DNA of 64,000 bases, from positions 118,116 to 182,115 of the forward strand of contig NZ_NQKQ01000010.1 of assembly GCF_002269505.1 (NCBI RefSeq), read 5' to 3'. The translations under genes and the position numbers were made by a program. A model generated the notes under the pieces. That model was not told where the DNA came from, did no database searches, and saw nothing but the letters and a program-made list of their open reading frames with translations. The stretch is from Pseudomonas fragi. GTDB lineage: Bacteria; Pseudomonadota; Gammaproteobacteria; Pseudomonadales; Pseudomonadaceae. This document shows, in pieces, positions 37,483 to 47,158 of this stretch (positions are counted from its first letter, which is position 1; the number at the start of each line of letters is the position of its first letter).

Positions 37483-38727
37483 TCAGCGCCGCAGCTTGAG
37501 CGCGCTGGCCAGGCTGATGGCAAGCGGTAAGCGGGGCAGCAGCGTGGCCTGGTAAGCATGGTAAAGGTCCGGCTTGCCGGGCCAGATATTTTGCGAGGGC
37601 AGGTTGTCGACCCCCAGTTCGTGATGCCAGCTGCCGTTCTGGCGGTCGATCATGTACAGGTCGATATAGTCCCAGAACTGTTGATACCAGACTTCGTATT
37701 CGTGCTCGCCGCTGCGTTGCAACAACGCCGCGGCGGCTGCCGAAGCTTCGGCCAGGGTCCAGTGCAGGCGTTCACGCACCAGTGGCTGGTGGTTCCAGTC
37801 CACGGTGTAGACGATTCCGCAGTCACCATCGACGTTCCAGCCGTACTGGCAGGCGCTGGCAAATAACCGCCGCGCGTCTTCCAGCAGCCATTCGGGCGCT
37901 GCCAGGCCGCGTTGCTTGCGGGCAGCTTCCAGGTGCAACAACAGCCGCGCCCACTCGAAGGCGTGCCCAGGCGTCTTGCCGAACGGGCGAAAGCCGTCTG
38001 CCGGGTTGTCACGGTTGTAATCGGGCAATGGCTGCCACTGGCTGTCGAAATGCTCCACGGGCAGGTAGCCGGACTGCGCTGCATGCTGGTGAATGAGCTT
38101 TTGGGCAATCGACAGGGCGCGGTCGAGCCACACATCTTCATCGAGTACGTCGGCCAGGGCCAGAAAGGCCTCGACGCCGTGCATGTTGCTGTTGGCTCCG
38201 CGATACGCCTCGCAGTCACTCCAGTCGCGGGCAAAGCTTTCCAGCAGGGTGCCTTCCAGCCCGGACCAGAAATGACCTTCAAGAATCGCCACCGCATCGC
38301 CCAGCAATTCGGCAGAACCGCCGCGCCCGGCAACTGCAGCCGAACTCGCGGCCAGGGCCACAAAAGCGTGCAGGTAGGCGTCTTTGCGGGTATTGCCGTC
38401 AAGGGCGCCGGGGCTGGCAAACCAGCCACCATGTTCGGCATCACGCAGCGGCCCGGCCAGTGCGGCCAGGCCGTGGTCGATCAGCGGCGCGCAGCCGGGC
38501 AGGCCTTGAATATGGGCCAGGGCAAAACTGTGCACCATGCGCGCCGTGGTGATGGTGTCAGCCGGGGCGTTGTCCGGGCGGCGGCCAAACCGGTCGAGCG
38601 CGGCGAAGCCGGATGGCACGCGGGCGGCCTTGGCGAAATCCACCAGCGTCTGGCCCTGATCGCGCAGCCACTGTTGATGGGTAGGCGATGTCAGCCAGCT
38701 TTCGTTGGCCCGGGTAAGGTCGGTCAT
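37483..38727 (-). CDS. AGE-family sugar epimerase/isomerase
   Basis: The protein has 414 residues; AGGTGG precedes the ATG. It belongs to the N-acylglucosamine 2-epimerase superfamily, an alpha6/alpha6 barrel: FALAHIQGLPG, EHGGWFASPG, YLHAFVALAASSA, NSNMHGVEAFLAL and PGHAFEWARLLL are segments with the conserved histidines and arginine-facing acidic residues. D-mannose isomerase, sulfoquinovose isomerase (YihS) and cellobiose epimerase all share this fold. The mannose/glucose/fructose isomerases of Pseudomonas are the closest by length and motif, so an aldose-ketose isomerase is my best guess. No sugar transport genes are adjacent. Confidence 0.85.
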   Translation of the reverse strand: MTDLTRANESWLTSPTHQQWLRDQGQTLVDFAKAARVPSGFAALDRFGRRPDNAPADTITTARMVHSFALAHIQGLPGCAPLIDHGLAALAGPLRDAEHGGWFASPGALDGNTRKDAYLHAFVALAASSAAVAGRGGSAELLGDAVAILEGHFWSGLEGTLLESFARDWSDCEAYRGANSNMHGVEAFLALADVLDEDVWLDRALSIAQKLIHQHAAQSGYLPVEHFDSQWQPLPDYNRDNPADGFRPFGKTPGHAFEWARLLLHLEAARKQRGLAAPEWLLEDARRLFASACQYGWNVDGDCGIVYTVDWNHQPLVRERLHWTLAEASAAAAALLQRSGEHEYEVWYQQFWDYIDLYMIDRQNGSWHHELGVDNLPSQNIWPGKPDLYHAYQATLLPRLPLAISLASALKLRR

Positions 38728-38819
38728 GTGCCACCTGTGTTGTTTTTATGGGTGATTCAACGCTCGCAGACTAAGGGATCGGGCACAAAGCTGAAAGCTT
38801 TCATCGGGGGCCAACCGAC

Positions 38820-39683
38820 TTATATTTCTGGCTCCCGGGGCTGCGACCAGTCGCTGTCCTGCCTGACGATTTCGCGCAGCAACGCGATGCCTTGTTGCAA
38901 GGCTGCGCAGTCACGTTCGCGGGAGTACACCAGGTAGGTGGGGTAGCTGAATTCCGGGGCCTTGGGCACCCGTTCCAGGGCGCCGCTGTCCAGGTAACTC
39001 TTGACCACGCGGGTGCGGAAATAGCCGCTGCCACCGTTGTCCAGGATGTAATGCAAGGCCACCGGGCCCAGGTTGAAGCTGATGGCAGCCCGTGCCTTGT
39101 CGGGCAGGGCGGCGTCATGCTGGCGGCGAAAGCCCTCACCCCATTCGACGTAGACATAAGGTTCGGGCTGTTCGGGGCGGCGGATCTGGATCAGTTTTTC
39201 TTCGAGCAACTGTTCCACCTGCACACCCGGCCAGTAGGCGGGCTGATAGACCAGCGCGGCATCCATCAGGCCCATCTCGACCTGGCGCAGCAACTGTTCG
39301 GCATCACTGATCTGGATGCGCAGGGCATGGCTGGTGAGGTGCTGGCGCAGGGCTTTGGCCCAGTTGAGGATCAGCGGGTTGCACAGGCTGACTTCGCCGC
39401 CTATATGCAGCAACTGATGCAAACCTTCGGGGCGTGGCAAGTCGCGGCGGGCGGCTTCCCAGGTTTGCAGCAATTGGTTGGCGTACACCACAAAGGCTTC
39501 GCCTTCGGGGGTGAGTCTGGCGCCGGCGCGGTTGCGGATGAACAGCGTGACGCCAAGCAGGCTTTCGAGTTTGTGCACCCGGGCGGTCACGGCTGTCTGG
39601 GTGACGTGCAGCTTCTCGGCTGCACTCACAAAGCTGCCGTAGCGGACGATTTCAAGGAAGGTGCGGGCCAGGTCGAGGTCCAT
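38820..39683 (-). CDS. LysR-family transcriptional regulator
   Basis: The protein has 287 residues from the ATG at 39683 (MDLDLARTFLEIVRYGSFVS); an in-frame TTG at 39701 is less likely. The N-terminal winged helix-turn-helix reads SAAEKLHVTQTAVTARVHKL, and a periplasmic-binding-protein-like effector domain follows. It lies between the AGE isomerase and a TonB receptor, all on the minus strand, but gaps of about 70-90 bases and the lack of functional links leave its target unclear. Confidence 0.88.
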   Translation of the reverse strand: MDLDLARTFLEIVRYGSFVSAAEKLHVTQTAVTARVHKLESLLGVTLFIRNRAGARLTPEGEAFVVYANQLLQTWEAARRDLPRPEGLHQLLHIGGEVSLCNPLILNWAKALRQHLTSHALRIQISDAEQLLRQVEMGLMDAALVYQPAYWPGVQVEQLLEEKLIQIRRPEQPEPYVYVEWGEGFRRQHDAALPDKARAAISFNLGPVALHYILDNGGSGYFRTRVVKSYLDSGALERVPKAPEFSYPTYLVYSRERDCAALQQGIALLREIVRQDSDWSQPREPEI

Positions 39684-39752
39684 AAACGCGCCAGTGTGCA
39701 AGGGGCGTTCAGTGTACCCCCAAACCTGTGTGGGAGCCCGCTATCCAATGGG

Positions 39753-42227
39753 TCAGAAGCTGTACTTTGAGGTCAGCATCAGGCTGCGTGGCTCACCGTA
39801 GTACGTGGTGTTGAAGTTGCCCAGGCCCGACAGGTACTTTTTGTCGAACACGTTGTTGGCGTTGAGGTTGAAGGTCAGGTGTTCGTTGTACTCATAGCGG
39901 GTCATCAAGTTAACCAGAGCGTAGCTGTGCTGCTCGATGATGTCGTAGTCGCCCTTGGCATCGTTGTAGATCTTGCCGTAGAACGGGCTCTGCCAGTTCA
40001 CGCCACCGCCCACGGTGACCTTGTTCAGCACCCCCGGCAGGCGGTAAGTGGTGAACACCCGCGCCACATCTTCGGGCTTGGTGGTTTCCAGCGGGTAGCC
40101 GTACACCCGTTCGCCATCGTCGGCGCGGGTACGGGCGTAGGTGTAGCCGGCCATCAGGTTCCAGTCCGGCATCAGCTCACCGGCCAGCTCCAGCTCGATG
40201 CCGTTGGTGGTGGCACCATCCAGGGATTCAAAGATGCCCAGGTTGGTCTCTGCGTTGGTGCCAATCTGGATGGGTACGTTTTTCTGTTCGGTGCGAAACA
40301 CCGCTGCACTGGCATTTAGACGGCCGCCAAAGTATTCAGCCTTTACCCCGAGTTCGTAGCTGTTGCCTTCGGTGGGCGCCAGCGTGGTGCCCGAGCTGCT
40401 GCGCTCGATAAGGGGTTTGTAGATCGAGGTGTAACTGCCGTAGACCGAGTAGGTATCGTTGATGTCATACACCACCCCGGCGTAGGGCGTGACCTTGCCG
40501 TGTTGCTTGGACGTGGTCTTGTTGTCCTGGAACGAGCTGGATTGCTGGTAGTAGGTGTAGGTGCTGTTGTACTGGAAGTCGCTCAGGCGACTGCCGAGGA
40601 TGATCGACCAGTCATCTGCCGGCTTGAAGCGTGCAGCGATATAGGCGCTGTTTTGGTTCTGGTTGGTTTCGTACTTGCCGTTTTTCGGGAAGTCCGGCTG
40701 CGGGTATTTACCGTTCCAGTCGAAAATGCTGCCCGGGACCAGGCTGAACTGGGTGCCGTCAAAGGTGGCACCGGTCTGGCGCGACGATTGTGACGTGGCG
40801 CCCACCACCAGCTCATGTTCTCGGCCGAACAGGCTGAAGGGGCCGCTGGCATTGATGTCGAAGGTGTTTTGTACGCGATGGCCTTCCCACTTGCCCCAGT
40901 AGAAGAACATACCGTCACCCGTAACCGGGTCAGGCTGACCGCCGCTGGCCGAGGCGAGCAGGGTGTCGTGGTCGTTGGTCTGCTGGGTGAGGGTGCCTTT
41001 GACCTTCCAGTCATTGGCAAAGCGGTGTTCCAGGGAGGCGAAGGTGGACTGGATCTGCACGTCACGCCGGCTCCAGTCGGTGGCCGGGTTGAACGAACGG
41101 CTGAAGTCGGTCTTGGTGTAGTTCGAATAGTAGTAGGGGTTGCCGGTCCAGGACGCGCCGCGCGGCTTGATGTTCTGGTAGTCCATGCCGAACGTAAACA
41201 GGGTGTCGGGGGTGAGGTCTGCCTGGATAATGCCGTAGAACACGTCGTTTTTCTTCGAGGCGTGATCGCGATACGAGTCGGCATCCTGATACACCGCCAC
41301 CAGGCGCCCGCGCACGCTGCCGTCTTCATTCAACGGCCCGGAAATATCGCCTTCGGTGCGGTAGTTGTCCCACGAACCCGCGCTGGCGGTTACCGAGGCC
41401 TTAAAGTCGCGGGTCGGCTTTTTGCGGATCAGGTTAACCGTGGCCGAGGGCTCGCCGGAGCCCGAGAGCAGGCCGGTGGCACCCTTGACGATATCGACCC
41501 GGTCATAGAGGGCCATGTCGACCTTGGTCGCGCCCTCATCGAACACTCCGTCATACAGGGTATTGACACCGTCGTACTGGAAGTTGGTGATGGCATAGCC
41601 GCGGGCCGAGTATTCCATGCGCTCGCTGTCGTAGGCCTGGGTGGACACCCCAGGTGCATTGCGCAGCACATCGCCAATGCTCTGCGCGGCCTGATCGTCC
41701 ATCAGTTGGCGGGTCACTACGGTGACGGTCTGCGGAGTTTCGCGAATCGACAGGGGCAGTTTGGTCGAGCTGTTGCTGGCGCCAGTGGTATAGGAATGGG
41801 TGTCTTCGGTGGTTAGCAAGTCGCCCTGGCCCTGGCCTGTCACGGTGGTTGCGCCCAGCTCCAGGCCCTTGCCTTGCGGGGCGCTCAGGATCACCGTGTC
41901 ACCGCTAAGCTGATACGAAATGCCGCTGCCTTGCAGCAGGGACTCCAGTGCTTTGACCGGCTCCAGTGAACCGCTCACTGAACGCGACTTGATGCCTTGC
42001 ACCTGATCCGGGCTGTAGAGGATTTGCAGGTTGGCTTGCTTGCCCAGTTCATTTAGCGCGCTGGCCAGGGCTTGCGACGGAATGTTCAAGGCCACCGGCG
42101 CCGCCTGGGCAAACGATGTGCCCAGTAAAACCGAGGCCACAAAGGCGCTGGACAACAAGGTGTGGCGTACGGTACGGCGCTGGGTAGCGATCGAAAGAGG
42201 GGTCCGGCTCAAGTTGGGTCGTTGCAT
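39753..42227 (-). CDS. TonB-dependent siderophore receptor with STN domain, no local sigma/anti-sigma
   Basis: The protein has 824 residues. A long signal peptide (about 42 residues) ends at FAQAAP. The STN domain covers about residues 45-115 (LNIPSQALASALNELGKQAN), followed by the plug (LPLSIRETPQTVTVVTR, DVLRNAPGVSTQAYDSERM, GLLSGSGEPSATVNLIRKKP) and a barrel ending in Phe (LTSKYSF). The plug form RETPQTVTVVTRQ and YSARGYAITNFQYDG is that of FpvA/FoxA/PupB-like receptors for hydroxamates and pyoverdines. The STN domain implies signalling, but no FecI/FecR pair adjoins it. A Fur-box-like site lies 37-55 bases upstream. Confidence 0.92.
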   Translation of the reverse strand: MQRPNLSRTPLSIATQRRTVRHTLLSSAFVASVLLGTSFAQAAPVALNIPSQALASALNELGKQANLQILYSPDQVQGIKSRSVSGSLEPVKALESLLQGSGISYQLSGDTVILSAPQGKGLELGATTVTGQGQGDLLTTEDTHSYTTGASNSSTKLPLSIRETPQTVTVVTRQLMDDQAAQSIGDVLRNAPGVSTQAYDSERMEYSARGYAITNFQYDGVNTLYDGVFDEGATKVDMALYDRVDIVKGATGLLSGSGEPSATVNLIRKKPTRDFKASVTASAGSWDNYRTEGDISGPLNEDGSVRGRLVAVYQDADSYRDHASKKNDVFYGIIQADLTPDTLFTFGMDYQNIKPRGASWTGNPYYYSNYTKTDFSRSFNPATDWSRRDVQIQSTFASLEHRFANDWKVKGTLTQQTNDHDTLLASASGGQPDPVTGDGMFFYWGKWEGHRVQNTFDINASGPFSLFGREHELVVGATSQSSRQTGATFDGTQFSLVPGSIFDWNGKYPQPDFPKNGKYETNQNQNSAYIAARFKPADDWSIILGSRLSDFQYNSTYTYYQQSSSFQDNKTTSKQHGKVTPYAGVVYDINDTYSVYGSYTSIYKPLIERSSSGTTLAPTEGNSYELGVKAEYFGGRLNASAAVFRTEQKNVPIQIGTNAETNLGIFESLDGATTNGIELELAGELMPDWNLMAGYTYARTRADDGERVYGYPLETTKPEDVARVFTTYRLPGVLNKVTVGGGVNWQSPFYGKIYNDAKGDYDIIEQHSYALVNLMTRYEYNEHLTFNLNANNVFDKKYLSGLGNFNTTYYGEPRSLMLTSKYSF

Positions 42228-42263
42228 CGCGTGCCTAGGCTCCGAGTAGGAAAAGTCTTTTTT

Positions 42264-42282
42264 GTTAATGGGAATAGTTATT
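42264..42282. promoter_or_regulatory. Candidate Fur box upstream of the STN receptor
   Basis: GTTAATGGGAATAGTTATT matches the Fur consensus GATAATGATAATCATTATC at 13 of 19 positions. Its location 37-55 bases upstream of the receptor ATG overlaps the expected promoter, so iron repression by Fur is likely. Confidence 0.65.
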
Positions 42283-42471
42283 AGACGCAGCGCGATTGAG
42301 AAACCAGAAACAAGTTTCTGAAATAGTTGGTTTAAGTTTTTGACGGGGCCTGATCTGCTTGGGGTGTGAGGTTATTGTTCTGTTGGTGGAACGATCAGTA
42401 CTGGAATAGCTATCTAGTATTACGGGTAGATCGAATCTATGCTGGGTTCCATGATTTACAGGAGGTGCAAC

Positions 42472-43338
42472 ATGAAAAAAATTCTGGGTGTTTACACAGC
42501 TCCCCGTCCCCATTGGGTCGGCGATGGCTTTCCGGTTCGCACGTTGTTTTCCTATGACAGCATGGGCAAACACATCAGCCCGTTCCTGCTGCTGGACTAC
42601 GCCGGGCCAGCCGAGTTCTCTCCGACCACAGAGCGTCGTGGCGTAGGGCAGCACCCGCACCGTGGTTTTGAAACCGTGACCATCGTCTATAAAGGCGAAG
42701 TTGAGCACCGTGACTCCACCGGCAATGGCGGGGTGATCGGGCCGGGTGATGTGCAGTGGATGACCGCGGCGTCGGGGATCCTCCATGAGGAGTTCCACTC
42801 CGAGGCGTTTGCCCGCAGTGGTGGTCCGCTGGAAATGGTGCAGCTATGGGTCAACTTGCCTGCAAAGGACAAAATGGCCGCGCCGGGTTATCAGGGCATT
42901 GTCGACAGGGATATCCCTGACCTGGCGCTCAAGGACGATGCCGGCCGGTTGCGCCTGATTGCCGGTGAATTCGACGGCCAGCGCGGCCCGGCGCGCACCT
43001 TTACCGACATCGACGTGTGGGATATCCGTCTGCACGCAGGCAAGTCGGCCACCTTCGATCTGCATCAAGGGCGCAACACGGCGCTGGTGGTGTTGCACGG
43101 TGCGGTGACGGTCAATGACCAGGACGTTGTACGTGAAGGCCAGCTGGCGCTGTTCGAGCGTGAGGGTTCGCAGATCCGCCTGCAGGCCACCGACGATGCG
43201 GTGCTGCTTATCTTGAGCGGTGAACCGATCGATGAGCCCATCGTCGGGCATGGCCCGTTTGTGATGAACACCGATGCCGAGATCCATCAGGCGTTTGTGG
43301 ACTTCCAGTCGGGCAAGTTCGGCCGCATGCCGGCGTAA
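42472..43338 (+). CDS. Pirin-family protein
   Basis: Cupin-fold protein of 288 residues from the ATG at 42472, which has the strong ribosome site AGGAGGTG; the ATG at 42439 is upstream of that site. The metal ligands match the pirin pattern: His61 and His63 (QHPHRGFET), His105 and Glu107 (GILHEEFH). E. coli YhhW, with the same spacing, has quercetin dioxygenase activity, while other bacterial pirins bind and modulate metabolic enzymes. It is transcribed away from the TonB receptor and stands alone before a REP pair. The physiological role here is unknown. Confidence 0.9.
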   Translation: MKKILGVYTAPRPHWVGDGFPVRTLFSYDSMGKHISPFLLLDYAGPAEFSPTTERRGVGQHPHRGFETVTIVYKGEVEHRDSTGNGGVIGPGDVQWMTAASGILHEEFHSEAFARSGGPLEMVQLWVNLPAKDKMAAPGYQGIVDRDIPDLALKDDAGRLRLIAGEFDGQRGPARTFTDIDVWDIRLHAGKSATFDLHQGRNTALVVLHGAVTVNDQDVVREGQLALFEREGSQIRLQATDDAVLLILSGEPIDEPIVGHGPFVMNTDAEIHQAFVDFQSGKFGRMPA

Positions 43339-43348
43339 CGACGCCGTC

Positions 43349-43437
43349 TGTGGGAGCCGGGCTTGCCCGCGATGGCCTCGCCGCGGTTTGCCTGCCTGAC
43401 CGCGGCGCCTCAATCGCGAGCAAGCCCGCTCCCACCA
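43349..43437. repeat. Inverted pair of Pseudomonas REP elements
   Basis: The left copy begins TGTGGGAGCCGGGC and the right copy ends AAGCCCGCTCCCACC. It fills the gap between the convergent pirin and thiolase genes. Confidence 0.85.
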
Positions 43438-43449
43438 GCGAGTGCATTA

Positions 43450-44631
43450 TCAAACCCGCTCGAAGATCACCGCTATGCCCTGGCCACCGCCAATGCACAT
43501 GGTTGCCAGGGCGTAGCGCCCTTTGATCCGGTGCAGCTCATGGATGGCCTTGGTTGCGATGATTGCGCCCGTTGCGCCCACCGGGTGGCCCAAGGCGATG
43601 CCCGAACCGTTGGGGTTGACCCTGGCCGGGTCCATGTCCAGTTCCTGCATCACGGCACACGCCTGGGCGGCGAAGGCAATGTTGGCTTCGATCACGTCCA
43701 TGTCGCCGATCTTCAATCCTGCCCGCTTCAACGCCAGCCGCGTCGCCGGTATCGGCCCCAAACCCATCAACTCTGGCTCTACCCCCGCATGGGCGTAGGC
43801 CACCAACCGCGCCATCGGCGCAAGATTGCCCGCCTGTACCGCCGCACCAGTGGCCAGCAGCAGCGCCGCTGCGCCATCATTGAGCCCCGATGCATTGCCC
43901 GCGGTCACGCTGCCGTCTTTCTTGAAGGCCGGTTTCATCTGCGCCAGTTGCTCCAGGGTGGTGGCACGCGGGTGCTCATCTTGCTGGAACAACACACTGC
44001 CTTTGCGACTGCGCACTTCGACTGCGCCGATCTGGCTGTCGAAGTAGCCCCCTGCGATGGCCCGGGCGGCACGCTGCTGGTCTTCAAACGCCAGTGCATC
44101 CTGGGTCTGGCGGCTGATGTTGTTGCGCTGCGCAATGTTCTCGGCGGTGATGCCCATATGTATGCCGTGGAACGGGTCGTGCAAGATACCCAGCATGTAG
44201 TCGAGCATCGGCGTATCACCCATGCGTGCGCCCCAGCGGGCGGCGGGCATCAGGTACGGGCCGCGGCTCATGGCTTCGGCCCCGGCACCAATGGCGAACT
44301 CGGCGTCGCCGAGCATCAGGGTATGGGCCGCTGAAATGATCGCCTGCAAACCGGAGCCGCACAGGCGGTTGACGTTGTAGGCCGGAGTTTCCTTGGGGAT
44401 CCCGGCATTGATCGCGGCGACACGCGCCAGGTAGGCATCCTGGGGTTCGGTCGGGATCACATTGCCCATCACCACATGGCCGATGCGCTGCGGGTCGACC
44501 TGGCTGCTGTGCAGTGCGGCTTTTACCGCGGTGCTGGCCAGCTCGGCCAGGGGCACGTCCTTGAGTGCACCACCAAAGGTACCGATGGCCGTGCGCCGGG
44601 CGCCGAGGATAAAAATTTCAGGAGTGTGCAT
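43450..44631 (-). CDS. Acetyl-CoA acetyltransferase (PhaA/AtoB-like thiolase)
   Basis: Thiolase of 393 residues; AAGGAC precedes the ATG. The nucleophile Cys lies in NRLCGSGLQAI, the catalytic His in ALGHPVGATGA and the second Cys in MCIGGGQGIAV. The form NRLCGSGLQ with GHPVGATG is that of biosynthetic/degradative acetoacetyl-CoA thiolases. It lies between the pirin gene and the LysR gene next to leuC, with 39 bases to the LysR stop. It may be co-transcribed with that regulator, but this is not evident. The downstream end faces a REP pair. Confidence 0.9.
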   Translation of the reverse strand: MHTPEIFILGARRTAIGTFGGALKDVPLAELASTAVKAALHSSQVDPQRIGHVVMGNVIPTEPQDAYLARVAAINAGIPKETPAYNVNRLCGSGLQAIISAAHTLMLGDAEFAIGAGAEAMSRGPYLMPAARWGARMGDTPMLDYMLGILHDPFHGIHMGITAENIAQRNNISRQTQDALAFEDQQRAARAIAGGYFDSQIGAVEVRSRKGSVLFQQDEHPRATTLEQLAQMKPAFKKDGSVTAGNASGLNDGAAALLLATGAAVQAGNLAPMARLVAYAHAGVEPELMGLGPIPATRLALKRAGLKIGDMDVIEANIAFAAQACAVMQELDMDPARVNPNGSGIALGHPVGATGAIIATKAIHELHRIKGRYALATMCIGGGQGIAVIFERV

Positions 44632-44670
44632 GGCGGGTCCTTGTTGTTTTATTGGGCCAAATGCGCGGGA

Positions 44671-45591
44671 TTATTTCACCGTCTGTGGCGCTCGGGAGTC
44701 GTCCGTTTGAGGGGCGAAGGTATCGACCTGGGCGTCCAGCAGGGTCATAAAGGCATGGGCCGCATTGGACAAGGTGCGTTCGGTATGCAGGATATACCCC
44801 AGCTGGCGGGTCAGCTGGATACCGGGCAGTGCAATCGATGCCACTTGCTCATCCAGCATGGTGCGTGGCAACACGCTCCAGGCCAGGCCGATGGACACCA
44901 TCATCTTGATGGTTTCCAGATAGTTGGTGCTCATGGCGATGTTGGGCGTCAGGCCCTGGGCTTCAAACAGGCGATGGACAATATGGTGGGTAAAGGTATT
45001 GCCACCGGGGAACACGGCCGGATGGCGCGCAATATCGGCCATGCTCACGGCCTTTTGCCGGGTCAGGCTGTGCTCCGGGGCCACCACGAAATCCAGCGGG
45101 TCATCCCATACAGGTACCGCGCGAATCAGCGAATGGGGTTCCGGCGCAAGGGTGATCACTGCCAGTTCGGCACGCCCATGCAGAATTTCGTCGTAGGCCA
45201 CTTCTGAATCGAGAAACTGGATATCCAGCGCCACCTTGGGGTAAGTGCGAGTGAATTCGCGCAGTAAAGGCGGCAGGCGGTGCAGGCCGATGTGATGGCT
45301 GGTGGCCAGAGTCAGGCGCCCGCTGACTTCGCCATTGAGGTTGTTGAGTGCCCGGCGCGTGTCATCCAGCACGTTGAGAATCTGATAGGCCCGTGGCAGT
45401 AATGCCCGTCCCGCCTCGGTCAGGCTGACCTCGCGGCCCAGTCGGTCGAACAGCCTGAGCTTGAGTTGCTGCTCGATACTGGCGATGCGTTTGCTGATGG
45501 CGGGCTGGGTCAGGAACAACCGTTCGGCCGCCCCGGAAAAGCTGCCGGTTTCAGCAATGGCAATAAATGCATTGAGATTCGCGAGATCCAT
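44671..45591 (-). CDS. LysR-family regulator divergent from leuC
   Basis: The protein has 306 residues with the N-terminal helix-turn-helix SGAAERLFLTQPAISKRIAS and a C-terminal effector-binding domain. AGGA lies about ten bases before the ATG. It is divergent from leuCD across 133 bases; the same arrangement exists in P. aeruginosa (PA3122 beside leuC). LysR proteins usually control the divergent neighbour, so regulation of leuCD is inferred. A perfect 17-base dyad in the gap could be its site. Confidence 0.88.
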   Translation of the reverse strand: MDLANLNAFIAIAETGSFSGAAERLFLTQPAISKRIASIEQQLKLRLFDRLGREVSLTEAGRALLPRAYQILNVLDDTRRALNNLNGEVSGRLTLATSHHIGLHRLPPLLREFTRTYPKVALDIQFLDSEVAYDEILHGRAELAVITLAPEPHSLIRAVPVWDDPLDFVVAPEHSLTRQKAVSMADIARHPAVFPGGNTFTHHIVHRLFEAQGLTPNIAMSTNYLETIKMMVSIGLAWSVLPRTMLDEQVASIALPGIQLTRQLGYILHTERTLSNAAHAFMTLLDAQVDTFAPQTDDSRAPQTVK

Positions 45592-45631
45592 CTATTCGAA
45601 TTCCTATTGGTTATCCAAAGCATGAAAATTA

Positions 45632-45648
45632 TGAATTTGAGTTATTCA
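45632..45648. promoter_or_regulatory. Dyad TGAAT-N7-ATTCA between lysR and leuC
   Basis: The dyad is perfect with five-base arms, centred 85 bases upstream of leuC and about 49 bases from the LysR start. Position and form fit a LysR-type operator, although the exact T-N11-A pattern is not met. Confidence 0.45.
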
Positions 45649-45724
45649 CTGTAACGCCATAGGATCGACCTCACAAGCCAAGTGGTTATTGGCACAGAAA
45701 AGTAGCTGATGAGGAAACCGTCTG

Positions 45725-47158
45725 ATGGCCGGCAAAACGCTCTACGACAAGCTCTGGGATTCGCATTTGGTCAAGCAGCGCGACGATGGCTCGGCGCTGA
45801 TCTACATCGACCGTCACATCATTCACGAAGTGACCTCGCCGCAAGCCTTTGAAGGTCTGCGCCTGGCCGGGCGCAAGCCTTGGCGCATCGATGCCAATAT
45901 CGCGACCCCGGACCACAACGTACCGACCACGCCGGAGCGCAAGGGCGGGATCGAAGCGATTGCTGACGAAGTTTCCCGTTTGCAGGTCCAGACCCTCGAC
46001 GACAACTGTGACGAATACGGCATTACCGAATTCAAGATGAACGATGTGCGTCAGGGTATCGTTCACGTCATCGGCCCGGAGCAGGGCGCCACCTTGCCGG
46101 GCATGACCGTGGTCTGCGGCGACTCGCACACCTCGACTCACGGCGCTTTCGGTGCATTGGCCCACGGCATCGGCACCTCCGAGGTCGAACATGTGCTCGC
46201 CACCCAGTGCCTCGTCGCCAAGAAAATGAAGAACATGCTGGTCTCGGTTGAAGGGCAATTGCCGTTCGGCGTGACCGCCAAGGACATCGTGCTGGCTGTA
46301 ATCGGCAAGATCGGTACTGCCGGCGGCAATGGTCACGCCATCGAATTTGCCGGCAGCGCGATTCGCGACCTGTCGGTTGAAGGCCGCATGACCATCTGCA
46401 ACATGTCCATCGAAGCCGGTGCCCGTGTGGGCCTGGTGGCAGCGGACCAGAAAACCGTCGACTACGTGAAGGGCCGTCCGTTTTCCCCGAAAGGCGCTGA
46501 ATGGGACCTGGCGGTAGAAGCCTGGAAAGACCTGGTTTCCGATGCCGATGCCAAATTTGACACCGTGGTTGAACTCGACGCCGCGCAAATCAAGCCACAG
46601 GTCAGCTGGGGCACTTCGCCCGAGATGGTCCTGGCCGTTGATCAAAACGTGCCGGACCCGGCGCAGGAAGCCGATCTGGTCAAGCGTGGCTCGATTGAAC
46701 GCGCCTTGAAGTACATGGGTTTGACCGCCAATCAGGCGATCACCGATATCCAGCTCGATCGCGTGTTTATTGGCTCGTGCACCAACTCGCGGATCGAAGA
46801 CTTGCGCGCTGCGGCAGTGATTGCCAAGGGGCGCAAGGTGGCGTCCACGATCAAGCAGGCCATTGTGGTACCGGGTTCGGGGCTGGTTAAAGCCCAGGCC
46901 GAAGCGGAAGGCCTGGACAAGATTTTCCTGGAAGCCGGTTTTGAATGGCGCGAGCCGGGTTGCTCGATGTGTCTGGCGATGAACCCGGACCGCCTGGAGT
47001 CTGGCGAGCACTGCGCCTCGACCTCCAACCGCAACTTCGAAGGCCGTCAGGGCGCCGGTGGCCGTACTCATTTGGTGAGCCCGGCCATGGCCGCCGCCGC
47101 TGCGGTGAATGGTCGCTTTATCGATGTCCGTGAATTGATCCAGGGGAGCGCAGCATGA
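45725..47158 (+). CDS. leuC: 3-isopropylmalate dehydratase large subunit
   Basis: Aconitase-family enzyme of 477 residues that isomerises 2-isopropylmalate to 3-isopropylmalate in leucine synthesis, with LeuD as small subunit. The [4Fe-4S] ligands are in [13 protein letters not shown] and [33 protein letters not shown] is the substrate-site signature. The start ([14 protein letters not shown]) is preceded by GAGGAAA. The stop overlaps the leuD start by four bases. Confidence 0.97.
   Translation: MAGKTLYDKLWDSHLVKQRDDGSALIYIDRHIIHEVTSPQAFEGLRLAGRKPWRIDANIATPDHNVPTTPERKGGIEAIADEVSRLQVQTLDDNCDEYGITEFKMNDVRQGIVHVIGPEQGATLPGMTVVCGDSHTSTHGAFGALAHGIGTSEVEHVLATQCLVAKKMKNMLVSVEGQLPFGVTAKDIVLAVIGKIGTAGGNGHAIEFAGSAIRDLSVEGRMTICNMSIEAGARVGLVAADQKTVDYVKGRPFSPKGAEWDLAVEAWKDLVSDADAKFDTVVELDAAQIKPQVSWGTSPEMVLAVDQNVPDPAQEADLVKRGSIERALKYMGLTANQAITDIQLDRVFIGSCTNSRIEDLRAAAVIAKGRKVASTIKQAIVVPGSGLVKAQAEAEGLDKIFLEAGFEWREPGCSMCLAMNPDRLESGEHCASTSNRNFEGRQGAGGRTHLVSPAMAAAAAVNGRFIDVRELIQGSAA

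Noticed and set aside
45686..47071. 461-codon minus-strand frame
   Set aside because: It is a shadow of leuC.
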